A stretch of 64,000 nt of DNA from Hybos culiciformis (GCA_964007475.1 OZ023274.1:23642043-23706042), one strand, 5' to 3'; positions 11,658-23,099 are shown, counted from the stretch's first letter. Translations and numbers: made by a program. Notes: generated by a model from the letters alone, not told the origin.

Positions 11658-12479
11658 GGTGACAGGACATAAGCCCTCAGGCCATAACCTCGTAATGGGA
11701 TTAAGATTCTTTCGGTGGGACATTTCCCCATAAATCAGTTGTGGCGAAAGTTCCCACTGCGTTGTGGCGAAAAGACCCACTAAACTCGGCCACAAAATTA
11801 TAAGATTCAAAAAGAAAATTGCAGCATATGGCTACGCTAGCTGAGACTTTTTCACGTGTCCCTGCGGTGTTGCAGGGATTAAAACCTCCTTTTTCGCAAC
11901 TTAACCTATGGCTACGCTAGCAGGGGCCTTTTCGCGGGTCCCTGGGGGGCTGCAGGGATAAAAACCTTCTTTTTCGCAACTTAACCTATGGCTACGCTAG
12001 TAGAGGCCTTTTTGCGTCTCCCTGCGGGGAGCAGGGATTAAAACCTTTTTTTTCGCAGCTACGCTAGCTGAGGCCTTTTCACGTGTCCATGCAGGGCTAC
12101 AGGGATTAAAACCTCGTTTTTCGCAACTTACGTAACCTATGGCTACGCTAGCTGAGGCTTTTTCACGTGTCACTGCGAGCCTGCGTGGCTGCAGGGATTA
12201 AAACCTCCTTTTTCGCAACTTATCATATGGCTGCGCGAGCAAAGGCGTTAAAACCACGCGTTTAAAAAAAAAAACGTTTCTGGGGTTTTGTCCCATTCAA
12301 CTGGGACAGAAACCCATACATTTTTTTTTGGGTCATTCATAACCTCACAAATTTTTTGGTTGTATTATGACCCAAAGGAGTGGGATATTTTCCCAGATCT
12401 CATTTATTGGGAAATGTCCACTGAAATGAGTCATAATCCCATTATGGGGATATGGCCTGTGGGCTTATGTCCTGTCACC
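11658..12479. mobile_element. Foldback element with GGTGACA ends and internal tandem array
   Basis: The ends are perfect inverted repeats, GGTGACAGGACATAAGCCC on the left and its complement on the right, continuing less exactly through GGCCATA and ATGGGATTA words. Further inside are words such as GGGACATTTCCCC and TTCCCACTGC. The flanks are TCAAAAAAC and TCAAAAATG, a 7-of-9 match for a 9-bp duplication. The interior is mostly an approximately 80-bp tandem array. The open frame across 12288-12659 runs out of the element and shows no domain, so I treat it as chance. The ends strongly resemble those of the element at 9514-10313. Confidence 0.84.
11828..12262 (+). repeat. Tandem array of an ~80-bp unit
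   Basis: Units start with ATGGCTACGCTAGC near 11828, 11908, 11988, 12056 (start damaged) and 12139, with a partial unit at 12236. Each contains CTTTTTCACGTGTCCCTGC, a GCAGGGATTAAAACCT block and TTTTTCGCAACTTA. The copies differ by substitutions and small indels, so the array is not brand new. It sits wholly inside the foldback element and is not found elsewhere in the window. Confidence 0.9.
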
Positions 12480-12488
12480 TCAAAAATG

Positions 12489-13748
12489 CACAAAATAAAA
12501 TGCCTAAAAATGATTAAATTTATATTTGGCAAAAAAAAAAATATTTATTTTTCCGCATGGGAAAATAAAATTTTAAATAATATCATGTACTTTTTATATA
12601 TTTTTATTTTTTATTTTTTATTTTTTTCTATTAACCAATCAATTAGAAAGGGCACATAACTTAAAATTGGGTTAAATAATCAGAATCTAATTTGATGTTA
12701 TCAAAATATCAAAATAAATGCTGGTTTTATTTTTTTATTTTTTAATTTGAACTGATTTATTTTTTTGAACACATGTTACAAAATAATTTTTATTGAAAAT
12801 TATGCTGGTTTGATTTCAATAATTTTCAAATTAAAAAAAAATAAAAAAATAAATAAATTTTACATAAAATATGTAATGTACTATATACTAAGTTTTACGT
12901 TATATACTTAGTTACAATAATATTTGGGAAAAAGCATTTCTAAATTTGATAGGGAAAATAAGGCCAGACGCAAAAACTATCTGATAATTGATTTTAAAAG
13001 TGACTTAATATAAAGAACTACTTTTTGTTAATCGCAGCTAACCCGCAGTTAACCCTAACTAGTTCAGAATGCTTACAAAATCCAAAAATGGAACTCTATA
13101 TTTATTTGACTTAATAGAATTATATTTCTAGAATTAATTGAAACCGGTTCCTTACCCTACAGTGTTCACACTTAATAGTATCTACATAATAAATGTGTTT
13201 AACAGAAAAATACTATTCGCAGAGAGAAAATTTATCATAAAAACATTTTTTTATGATTACTGTTACGCTTGGTATTTAAAAAAAGAATAATTTATTATGA
13301 ATTTATGAACTTAAAATTAATCGAAATAATTGATTTCAATTGATGCAATTTAACGAAATTTGTTTCTATAAAAAATTGAAAAATGTGTCATAAAAATATT
13401 TCTAAAATTATAAATTATTATCTGTAAAATGAAAAAAAATAAAAACTTCCCACCCTTTAAATAAAAATTTTATTATTAGTTCGAATTATGTTGTACTATA
13501 CGCATAAAAATATAATATTGTCATACATATATATTTGTTTTTTAATTAATGTTATTATAATTAAAATTTTTTTATTCCTTTAATTTGCGGCATTTTCAAA
13601 GTTAAAAAACAAATCTTTTTGATTCCAATAGAATCCCACGAGTTATGTCGATTTTGATACTTATAAAAAAAAATGATTCGCGATAATTATTTGTCGAAGG
13701 TATCGATTTGAAGCGACATACTTCAAATAATTTACTTTAAAATTTAAT
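12489..13748. other. AT-rich non-coding DNA, no gene seen
   Basis: No coding sequence or element end was recognised. The TTAACCCTAACTAGT word near 13050 is not a telomeric repeat. Confidence 0.7.
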
Positions 13749-14274
13749 GTGTAGGGTAAGAGTGGTATCATCTGACCCTCGGGATGATTTGACTTTGTCA
13801 AATTTTGATCGAAATCAATGAAATAAAAGCTCGTCGTAAATGTTTTATGTAGCGACTTTTAATTTAAAATTGACTCACTAAAACATTAAATCAGGTAACA
13901 TTTCTAGAGATGTCAAATACAAAAACAAGATTTTTTAATTTTCGATGTAATTTTTTAAAGGAAGTAATTTATTATTTTTTTTTTATTTATTAGTTTTATT
14001 TTTAATAATGATTTTTTTATTATAGAAAAAATATTATTAACAATATTTCTAATAAATAATTTAATCATTTTTTCATTTTTACGAGTATTATGATAAAAAA
14101 AAATAAAAATAAAAAGTGGGATGCCTTGTCAATCGGTACAAGGTATGCTTCGACTATTAATATTTTTATTTGTTTACTAAAATCCGAGAATGTGATTTAA
14201 TTTTTGTTGATTAATTAATATTATTTTATCAAATGTTATTTAAGGTGTCGAAGGGTACCACTCTTACCCTACAC
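13749..14274. mobile_element. TIR element with GTGTAGGGTAAGAGTGGTA ends
   Basis: The first 19 bases, GTGTAGGGTAAGAGTGGTA, are the exact reverse complement of the last 19. Inside the TIR both arms continue with related GGGT, CGA and TGCC words. There is no protein frame. I could not find a convincing target duplication. The right end overlaps by about three bases the start of the adjacent TACACTGAAAAA MITE, so one probably inserted at the edge of the other. Superfamily unknown. Confidence 0.75.
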
Positions 14275-14698
14275 TGAAAAAAAACTCCTTGGAAAATTAG
14301 CTATAAGAACCAGCTACAAACAAAGTTATACAATTGAAACTGCATTATTTTCTGATAGTATGTGCTCAAATTCTTGCATTTATTATTAAATAGATAATAA
14401 CTCCTCCAAAAATATATTGCAAATGAATTGTAGCAAAATTTGTTACTCGAGAATTATACTTTTTATTGTGTTCTCTGGCGAAAAATAAAAAACACAAAAT
14501 ATTTTTTATACAATATTGTATCTGAAATTTTTGTATAATCATCATATATGAACAGATATGTTAAAAAGTAAAACTACTACCTATTTTTCCTTGCTATGAC
14601 AAATAGAAAATTTTGATAAAGTCATCCACTAGTTCAATTTGAACTCTTATAAACATAGCAAAAAATATACACAAAATATAGCTGTCGCTATATAGCGT
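14272..14698 (+). mobile_element. CACTGAAAAA MITE family, copy 1
   Basis: This is the fullest copy in this orientation of a roughly 400-430-bp family found at least six times in the window. Shared landmarks in order are the start CACTGAAAAA, GGAAAATTAGCTATAA, TATTTTCTGATAGTATGTGCT, a TATATTGCAAATGAATTGTA block, an AATTATACTTTTTATTGT block, a TATGAACAGATATGTTAAAA block, CTTGCTATGACAAATA, CCACTAGTTC and GAACT..ATACATAGC. Several copies begin after TA and some end in CAGTG followed by or near TA, which suggests a Tc1/mariner-type origin. It has no coding frame. Confidence 0.8.
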
Positions 14699-15000
14699 GG
14701 ACAGACCAATGTTAGTTTTAGGGCAAAGCTTTTGTGCCCAAAAACACTAGATTTCAATAATCCATCGCACTCACACTGCGGCCACGGCCTCATTGTTCTA
14801 CATATCAAAAAAATAACTTCAGTTAATATCTGTCAACCAAAACTAAAACTTTAATTAAGTTGATATGATAAACAATATTTTTATAATGAATAAAGTTTTG
14901 CTTGAAATTCTAAAACGCACCGAGAAAAAGGCTTTATCTTTTAATTTCGACAATTATTAATATAAAATTTTTTTTTTCTAAATTAAATAAGTTATAAAAG
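14696..15000 (+). repeat. 300-bp duplicated sequence, copy 1
   Basis: The stretch matches 20696-21008 in the same orientation across its length. Shared blocks include GGACRGACCAA, GTGCCCAAAAAC, ATCGCACTC, CTACATATCAAAAAA, GAAATTCTAAAACGCA, GCTTTATCTTTTAA and TTAAATAAGTTATAAAA. Differences are scattered substitutions and small indels, so the copying is old. No TIR or coding frame was seen. In both places a CACTGAAAAA MITE copy lies upstream, which hints that a larger segment was duplicated. Confidence 0.82.
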
Positions 15001-15631
15001 AAAAAATTTTATAAAAATTTTTAAGGAAAAAAAACAAATATTTTATATGAGTCTGCTATATGTGAATAACAACAATATATTATAAAGAAAATTAATTCAT
15101 ATGATAACATGACGCCAGTTACAGATAAGAAAAATTATTATTATGAAATCAACCTTTTTATATATAGTTATTTAGCCCTAAAATAATTAAAAATCTGAAT
15201 GGGTTTTTTTGATCCAAATTTTATTTTCACGTTTTTTTTTGGTTTTTTTTTATTCCTCCTATCTTTTCACGCATGCATAAATTTGTATTATTATTATATG
15301 AAGCAAGAATAAAATAATTTTAATTTACTCTGATAGATATTAGGACAAAGTCCAGATATTATTGTGGCGATTAAAGTAAATAATTCAATTAAGCCACTTT
15401 ATAAAAAAAAAAATAAAATAAATTACAAAAATTCTCTCTCATTTGTTACAATAAACATAATATGTTAAATATGTTTGTCGGTTAGTATACATATTACAAT
15501 ATATTTTTGATAATAATATTATGACCTTGTTTTGTAGCTGATACTTTGTTAAGAGGACTTGTTCTGTCCGAAATATTTTTGTCCCAAAATTTGATTGAAA
15601 AGCTGTTTAGATTATTTTAAAGTTTAATTTT
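15001..15631. other. AT-rich non-coding DNA, no gene seen
   Basis: No gene or repeat end recognised. Confidence 0.7.
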
Positions 15632-15843
15632 GAAACAAAAATTCATTCATAACCTCCGGACTATTTCATACTTTAAATTGGTATAAAACTTTTTAGAATC
15701 GGTTAAGGCTAAGTGCACTAAATCTCTACAGAACTATTTTATGACATAAAAAATAGTTTTAGGTTAGCTTCAACCTACTCTAAAAAGTTTACCATTTTAA
15801 AGCATGATACAGTCCGGAGTTTGTGAATGAAATTTTTTGTTTC
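15632..15843. mobile_element. 212-bp foldback MITE
   Basis: The sequence is one imperfect hairpin. The left arm (15632-15712) contains GAAACAAAAATTCATTCA, CTCCGGACT, ACTTTAAATTGGTA and ACTTTTTAGA. The right arm (15770-15843) contains their complements, ending in GTTTC. The loop is about 55 bp. There is no coding potential and no clear target duplication beyond AT-rich flanks. The structure fits a short foldback MITE. Confidence 0.72.
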
Positions 15844-16990
15844 AAATTTCTGCTAAAACAAGATAAACATAACAAAAAAAAATTAGGATTAGAAAAAATA
15901 AAATCGTCGCGGGATTTTCAAATCCCAAAGGAAAAACCATAATGGTGACGACACAACTTACATAAATATAGTTTTTCTTATAAAAAAAAAAAGGAAACTA
16001 GTTAATTTTCTAATTATTTCAAAAAAATTTAATAAAAAAAAGCCTAAAGCATTTAATATTATAACGATAATGCATATTTTATGTATTTTAAATTTAGTTA
16101 AAAATGATATCTATGTGGAATTTTCATAAAGGTTTTTATATTCCATACATAGAAAGCAATTTGTATATTTAATTAAACTTCTGGTTTTAATTTTTTTTTA
16201 TATAAATAAAAATTTATAAGAATTGCGTTATCACAGAACACGCAACATATCTCTTTATAAATTTGTTAAAAAAAAAAAAATTAAAAAATAGTATGAAACA
16301 GGCAGGTGTCTAGGTCTCTGAGAAATTATAATAATTTTAAAAAAAATAATAATAACAAAAATAAATGAAATGAAATTGTATAAATAATATCTTCTATCAA
16401 TAAAAAAAGGATGTTACATTGTAACATTTTCATTTTCTTAGCCTGCGGCTTTGAAAGAACGAAGAAGAAAAAAAAATGCATGAAAGAAAGAAAATATGAA
16501 TAACTTGGCAAAAATTATTATTATTTTTTCTCATAGTTAACTATACACAGAGGTAATCTTATTTATGTTTAATTAGAACCCGTCAAGTCAACTCATAATA
16601 AGAAAATTGTGACTTTTTTTTTCTACAAAAAGAGTGAAAATAACTAAAGGAATTTTTATTGCTGTCAATAATTTTCCCTATTCGAATTTAATTGCTATTA
16701 ATTGTAAAAATATTATAATTTTTTTTATTTTCTTTTTCACAATTTGCTGCATACAAATTCAGTTTATTGCATTTTCAATTAATTTCGTCGCAACGACAAA
16801 ATATTTACATTCAATTGATTTTCAATTGATAATTCTGTTTAATTTGTACGAAGCGGAATTAAAAAGTTGAAAAAAAAGAAGTTTTAACTATAAATTTTAA
16901 CTCTAAATTTCAATTTTTTTTTTTAATTACAAGAAAAAATGGAAAAACTTTTAATCTAAATTAAAATTCTGTAAGACTGAAAAAAAAATT
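15844..16990. other. AT-rich non-coding DNA, no gene seen
   Basis: Open frames at 16326-16511 and 16634-16870 encode only phenylalanine- and isoleucine-rich low-complexity peptides typical of T-rich sequence. Nothing else was recognised. Confidence 0.68.
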
Positions 16991-17940
16991 GTAGGGGAGA
17001 GGCTTGCAGGTTTCCACTGCTTGCAGGTTGCCACCACTGATGTATTTTGACATTATAGCAGTCTCACAAACTAAACTCCAAGTGACATCGACGTCAAAAG
17101 AACAGTTGTCACTTTTAATCTACTTTTGGAGCGTACAGACGCAATAACACAGTGTTTACTGAGCAAAGTGTGAATTATTATTTTCAAAAACTTTGAAAAT
17201 TAAAAATTGGTTTTTTGTCCTGTGCTGGTAAAGTGAACTTTTTTATTAGCAAATCAATATAAATAATTGGGTTGTGTTGCTTTTTCATTCAATTAACATA
17301 TTTCAAAAAGAATTAAAAATATATTATGAATTGGCAATTTTTTTAAATGGATTATACAAAATTGCGTCAGAATGCAGGTTGCCACCTTTATTGGTTTGCA
17401 GGTTGCCACCTTGATGAAAGCACTGATGACTGTATGATTTGTTTGAAAAAAATGTCGGAAGTAGACACAACTCTATAAATGCAAAAGAGCCGTTCACGCG
17501 AAATGTGTTTCAGTGTTTAAACTTGCCCGAATTCTGATTGCGATGAAGATTTGGAATGATTCCATACCATATTACAATTTTATTTTTTAGGTCAATTTAC
17601 AGCCATTTCTTTATGTTTACAGCCACTGTGTGCAAGTGAAATTCAATAAATTTGCAAACATTTCTAAATGAGACATTTTTCAGTTTCAGTTTTTCAACAT
17701 TTTCAGCAATTTTCCAAAGGGTGGCAACCTGCAAGCCTAAATTTGAAGAGTTCGGTTTTAGATACTTTGAAAGTTTGCTATAGAATTTTTATGTTTTGAG
17801 ATTTCAAATAATTTCTAGGACAGGATTGTAGCTTTTTACTTCCTCTTTCCAACGCATAAACTTTTTGACAATACGTTCATTTTTTGACGAGTTTTGATAA
17901 AAAAAGCTATGGGGTGGCAACCTGCACGCCTCTCCCCTAC
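16991..17940. mobile_element. TIR element with GTAGGGGAGAGGC ends and GCAGGTTGCCACC words
   Basis: The left end GTAGGGGAGAGGC is the exact complement of the right end. The arms continue as TGCAGGTT(T/G)CCAC. The word GCAGGTTGCCACC recurs inside at about 17024, 17372 and 17397, and its complement appears at about 17725 and near the right end. The 950-bp body has no transposase frame. No clear target duplication is visible. The ends share GTAGGG and AGAG with the element at 13749-14274, so the two may be distant relatives. Confidence 0.8.
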
Positions 17941-18021
17941 TAATTTTTTACCACCGTAAGTGCAACTTTTTATTGTAAACCATTGATATATAAATCTATT
18001 TGTCGTCAATAATCTGTATTT

Positions 18022-18067
18022 GTAAGGGCCAACTAATATATAGTACTCGTAAGGGCCAACTAATATA
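18022..18067 (+). repeat. Short direct duplication, period 27
   Basis: The word GTAAGGGCCAACTAATATA occurs at 18022-18040 and 18049-18067. It lies immediately upstream of the hAT insertion at 18083. Confidence 0.9.
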
Positions 18068-18082
18068 GTTGTTGGTCTATAT

Positions 18083-19696
18083 CAGTATTTCTCAAACTAG
18101 GAGGCGCGGCCCCCTAGAGGGCCTCAAAGCGTTTGCAAGGGAGCCGCGAAGCTCTTGCAAGGGGCCATAAAAATTTTACTAATTAAGTTACTTTTTTACT
18201 TTTTGAACCGTTTTCAATTATTATTTTTACTATCTCTATTTTAAATATGTATGTTTATGACCGGGGAGTCTTGCGACGGCAAATTAACCCATTTCACGTG
18301 ATCGAAACGAGCTGAAAATTTGCAGGTAGATTCGTTGTCGACGACAATGCATTTCATTAAAAAAAATAGCTCGGGGAATGAATTTAATTAAAAAAAAAAT
18401 CAATCCCTTTGGAGAATTGCTGCATATTTTTTCCCAAAAAAAAACAAACAAAATAAAGAGCTGCCGCATATTTTTGGGCACTTGGCAGTTTTTTTGTCAT
18501 AAGAAAAAAACAAAAAAAAAATATAATTTGACAACAAAATCCCGGAAAAATAGACACAGTTTTTAAAACTTTATTTTTTAAGTTTGTTTTTTGATTATTA
18601 TATTATTATTTAAAAATTTTTATACTTGATTTTTGTTTTGAATTCATTTTATTTTTTGAGGACCCAATTCTTATTAACTCGTAAAGTAATTTGTCTGTAT
18701 ATTTCTTTACTATTTTCGACACTCTCGTAGGCCCACTTTTCGTCATCACAGAGAGCTGAAATTTGGCACACAGGTTCATGTCGCGTGACAATTGAAGCTT
18801 TTAAAATTTGAAGCGGAAATTTCCATGGAAAACCCGGAATATCGGGAAAAATCATGAAAATTTGGTACAAATTTGAGTAGTGATAAATCCGTTTTAGGCA
18901 GTTTTCTGATTTTTCCGAAAAAATTTTCCGGAATTTTCCGACTTTTCCGAAAATTTTCAGGTAAAAAAGTTTTCTATATTATGCAGGATCAAGTTCCCTA
19001 TCAACTGGCATCATTCCTTTCTCTCCGACAATGGTGAAAACTTGCAGAAAAAATCGAAGAAAATTCATGTAAAACGCTTTTCCGGAGTTTTTCCGACCAA
19101 GGAAGCGCTTGAGCGTTTTGCAACCTGAGACAAAGTTGTAGAGCGAAATGAGTTGCATAAAATTGATTTTGCAGAAAACTCCATGAAAAACCCGAAAAAG
19201 CGGAAAAATCATCGGAAAAATTTTCATCGATATGATTATTAATAAAATTGTTTTCAAACATCCATGCAGCACGTAATAACAATTTAGTTAACGTGAAAAA
19301 GGCAGAAAATAAGAATAAGTTAAAAACGAGTTTTCCAAAAAACTGAGGCCAGGCCGCATGAAAAAGTAGAAAATAACTTTTTCTTCACACACACAGGTGG
19401 ACTCAGATTTTTTGATTGGGACATTTCTCTTGAATATTCTTTCTCTTCATGAATCAAATCACTTACGTCCCAATCAAAAAATCTGAGTCCACCTGTGTGT
19501 GTGAAGAAAAAGTTATTTTCTCCTTTTTAAGCGGCCTGGCCTCAGTTTTTTGGAAAACTCGTTTTTAACTTATTTTTTAAAAAAATACTTTTTAAAATGA
19601 AAACTAAATGTTTTATTTCGAATAATTTTTGGGGAGCCGCGTGATTTTTTTTTTTAGTTTAGGGAGCCCCGACATGAAAAAGTTTGAGAAGCAATG
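18083..19696. mobile_element. Non-autonomous hAT element, 1.6 kb
   Basis: A perfect 8-bp duplication GTCTATAT flanks the element (18075-18082 and 19697-19704). The left end CAGTATTTCTCAAACT matches CATTGCTTCTCAAACT read in from the right, the TTCTCAAACT form common to many animal hAT ends. Just inside are GGCGCGGCCCCC and GGGAGCCGCG words. Between 18250 and 19280 related GAGCTGAAA..GGCACA..TTCGT and GGAAAAATCATCGG blocks recur, an old internal repeat. Open frames here (up to 97 codons on the minus strand) show no transposase motif. Confidence 0.9.
19315..19573. repeat. Nearly perfect 108-bp inverted repeat nested in the hAT element
   Basis: Arms at 19315-19422 and 19467-19573 are complementary almost throughout, from ATAAGTTAAAAACGAG through CCAAAAAACTGAGGCC, TTTTCTTCACACACACAGG and CTCAGATTTTTTGATTGGGAC. 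The spacer is 44 bp. The arms agree far better with each other than the hAT ends do, so the structure is either recent, kept uniform by gene conversion, or a nested insertion. A transcript would form a long hairpin. Confidence 0.92.
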
Positions 19697-19730
19697 GTCT
19701 ATATTATCTATTTTAATATCAAAATTTGTA

Positions 19731-19855
19731 CTGAAAAAAACTCGTTGGAAAATTAGCTATAAGAACCATAGCTACAATTAAAACTACAATATTTTCTGAT
19801 AGTAAGTTCTCAAAATCTTGCATATATTATTAATTAATTTATTCGTTATAATATC
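19731..19855 (+). mobile_element. CACTGAAAAA MITE family, truncated copy 2
   Basis: The stretch repeats the first 120 bp or so of the copy at 14272, with blocks CTGAAAAAAACTCGTTGG, AAAATTAGCTATAAGAACC, TATTTTCTGATAGTA and TCTTGCATATATTATTA. The match then fades into AT-rich DNA. It begins 35 bp beyond the hAT element. Confidence 0.75.
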
Positions 19856-20695
19856 AGAAAAAAATTTAAAATTATTTCTTAATATTCCTCGTGTCTTTTT
19901 TGAAGAAAAAAATTACTAAATACAAGTTCTTAAATCAAAATTAAACATATAAATAAAATACTAGAATAGAATAGTATATTTTGCTCTTAAATTTATTTCT
20001 GATAATTCATCAAAGTAACAAAAATATACTAAAAAAAAGTTTGAAATTAAAAAAAAAAATTAATTAAAGAAGGGTAATTTCAAATTCTATTTACTTATTT
20101 TTCAAATTTTCTTTAATTTTTAATTAAATGATAATGAATTATTTTATAAATATAAAATAAATAGATTAAACTAATTTTTTGTTGCTTTACTTTAGAACTG
20201 AATTGATAATGATCTATTTAGATGGGGGGAGGAAGTATGAAAAAGATATAGATATACAAATATTTACAAACAATATAATAAATTGGAAAATCCATTAAAA
20301 ACTTTTTCCAAATAAAATAATTTCAGAGAAAATTTTAAGAAAATAGGTAATTGTAATTATAAATTTGATACGCGTATTTATTATGAATTTTTGTTGACAA
20401 AGAATTCTATAAAAAAAAATATTTTAAACAAAATGTTCAAATGAACTAAGTTAATGTGATACTAAAAATCTTTCGTGTATAATATAGAAAATAAAGTATT
20501 ATGTATATCAAAACTTAAATTTGCGTTTTTAATTGAGTAACATGCTGCTTGATTTCGAGTCATCTGTTTTTGAAACACTATAGCCCACAAAATGATTTGA
20601 TTTTTTCCAATTTTCTGGAGTCTTCATACATTAATTTTTAATGTCGGGGAAAATTTATAAGAAGTATTTAACATATGATTAATAGACTTAGTAGG
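19856..20695. other. AT-rich non-coding DNA, no gene seen
   Basis: No gene recognised. If the duplicated blocks at 14.3-15.0 kb and 19.7-21.0 kb derive from one segment, this interval is later insertion or diverged MITE body. Confidence 0.6.
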
Positions 20696-21008
20696 TTGGA
20701 CGGACCAAGATTAGTTTTAGCGAAGGGTTTGGTGCCCAAAAACTATATTTCAATTATCTATCGCACTCTCTCTGTAGCTATGTCTTTATTCTCCTACATA
20801 TCAAAAAATAATTTCAGTTAATATCGTCTACTGTCAACTAAAACAAAATTCTTAATTAAGTTATGATATGAAAAAAACAATATTTTTATCATAAAAAAAG
20901 TTTTACTTGAAATTCTAAAACGCATCGAGAAAAAAGCTTTATCTTTTAAATTGGACAATTAATTATTTAACATTTATTTTTTTTTCTGAATTAAATAAGT
21001 TATAAAAA
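20696..21008 (+). repeat. 300-bp duplicated sequence, copy 2
   Basis: This is the partner of 14696-15000 in the same orientation, sharing the blocks named there. It has no TIR, tail or coding frame, so its class is unknown. Confidence 0.82.
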
Positions 21009-22194
21009 TAAATATTTAATATATGTTCCTACTTTAGTAACATTATTTAGAACAAAAAATTAAAAGCATTCTAAAATTTTGTATAAGGCTTTCAAATTCA
21101 ACATACAAACATATTTAATGAATCTTTCTTTGTCTGTCATCATTATAAATATATTTATAGATGTAGAAAATTTTGTTTATTAACAGAAAAGATAAAAATC
21201 AAATCAAAAAATTTTATTTAAAAATCAAATAAATCAAAGAATTTTTGATTGATGTAAATAACATAAAATTTTAAGTGAATATATAACATTAAAATTGGGG
21301 TTAAAATTTAATAAAAATAAATTTCAAATGATACAAGTATAAAATAATTATGCAATGGTGCATCATCATTCATTGCACTTGCCATTCATCACTTTTTAAG
21401 AAATTTTAATTACGATTAAAATTTTCCGAAAATTTTCTGAAAATTTTCTATCTCTTTTTTTTTTTGAGAGAGCAATACTTTCTCATTATCCATAAAGTGT
21501 AGAAGAAGCAACAAAAAAAAAAACAAAGTATTTTATAAATAAGAAAATCATTTTAAAAATAATTACAATTTTATCATTTAAAGATAAATTGACAAAAAGA
21601 ACAAAGAAAAATGCTAACAATAATATTAAAATGTAATTTAATGAAAATAAAATTTAAAATTACAAAATTACAAATATTTTATTTATATTATTTTATATAA
21701 CAGTTAAAAATATATATTATTGAAAAATATGTAAAATAATATCAATTAATTTTGTCTTAATAAGATTTTCCAATGAAATCAAGGTTTTCTTTTCGTTGGA
21801 AAAATTTTAATGAAATATAGTAACTATTGAAATAAAAATATAACTTTAATTACAATTTTCTGTAAACTGCAAAAATTTTATTAAGCAGTGTGTTTATACC
21901 GTAAATGAAATATACGCTTACAACAATAAATAATAGCATCAGATATCCAGAGATAAAATGTAGTTCGTCAAATCGGGCTTTAGCAACATTAGCTATTTGC
22001 TTTAAATTTTTGGAACAATTATTATTTATTTGGTAATAACGCCGTTTTTTTTTTGGAACAATTATTATATATTTGGTAATAACGCCGTTTTTGTTATATT
22101 TTATACTTCATTCTCCAATCAGTTTTCTTTTCAGTGTGAATAATAAAAACATAAAACATAAAACTTTAGAAGATATAACCCTGATTATGGTCAT
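21009..22194. other. AT-rich non-coding DNA, no gene seen
   Basis: No gene recognised. A short tandem duplication at 22010-22092 is listed separately. Confidence 0.68.
22010..22092 (+). repeat. Tandem duplication, period 43
   Basis: Two adjacent copies of a unit contain TTGGAACAATTATTAT, ATTTGGTAATAACGCCG and a T-run, differing at one or two bases and in T-run length. This is likely a recent slippage event. Confidence 0.93.
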
Positions 22195-22603
22195 AATATG
22201 CTAAAAGAGGCAGCTATAAAGTCATAACCGAAACAGCAATATTTTCTGGTAGTATGTGCTGAAAATTTGCAATTATTAAGTATTAAATAAATAATATCCC
22301 GTCAAAAAATATATAGCAAATGAATTTTATCAAAATTTGCTACTCTAAAATTATCATTTTTATTGTTTTTTCTAGTGAAAAATAAATAACAAAAAAAATG
22401 TTTGTACATTATGAGTTTGATTTTTTATGAAATTTTTATGGCAAATTGTTGTTATAATCATATGAACAGATGTATTAAAAAGTAAAACTAGTATTAGCTA
22501 TTTTTTCTTGCTATGACAAATACACCAAATTTTTTAACGTTATCCAGTAGTTCGATTTGAACTATTGAATACATAGCTGCCGCAATTATATGTTTTTTCA
22601 GTG
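22195..22603 (+). mobile_element. CACTGAAAAA MITE family, copy 3
   Basis: Blocks shared with the copy at 14272 include CAATATTTTCTGGTAGTATG, TATATAGCAAATGAATT, a TGAACAGATGTATTAAAA block, CTTGCTATGACAAATACA, CAGTAGTTCGATTTGAAC and ATACATAGCTGC. The right end is TTTTTTCAGTG, complementary to the CACTGAAAAA start of other copies. The left end is diverged and its position is approximate. Confidence 0.75.
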
Positions 22604-23099
22604 CATAATTAAATAATAATGAAACTTTTAGTTTCAACTTAGGATTCTCAAAAATGCGTCTCATACAACATTTATTAATATTGGCGGAAAATTACAGATT
22701 CCTTAAAAAAATATTGACCATTTAATTTGATTTAAATTGAAAATTGTGTTGTGTTTTGCAAGATAAATTTTGTAATATTTGAATTTGTTGTAAATTTTTT
22801 GTATTTTTTTTTGGAACATCATGAGCAAACATTAACAATTGCATTAAAAAAATAATCAAGCCATGAAAAAGGTCCAAAATACTAACGAAATTCATTGTAA
22901 ATAGGATTTTTAAAAATAAAAACGCCAACCTCAAGAAAAAACTCTAACACGAATTCTGAATCTAAACCAATAATTCTGCATTCTAGTTACAATATCTTTG
23001 AATTTAAAAATTCTTATTTTAAAATTAACTTTCAAACTAATGTTACTGTTTAAAATGTGCATTCCAATTAAAAAAAAAAAACACACAATGTAATAAGAT
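22604..23099. other. AT-rich non-coding DNA, no gene seen
   Basis: Nothing recognised. The minus-strand frame at 22722-22934 is low-complexity. Confidence 0.68.

Noticed and set aside
12288..12659. 123-codon open frame on the plus strand
   Set aside because: It starts inside the foldback element and runs into low-complexity sequence. No domain, signal or family likeness was seen.
13041..13065. Telomere-like CCCTAACT words
   Set aside because: Only a single short occurrence; not tandem.
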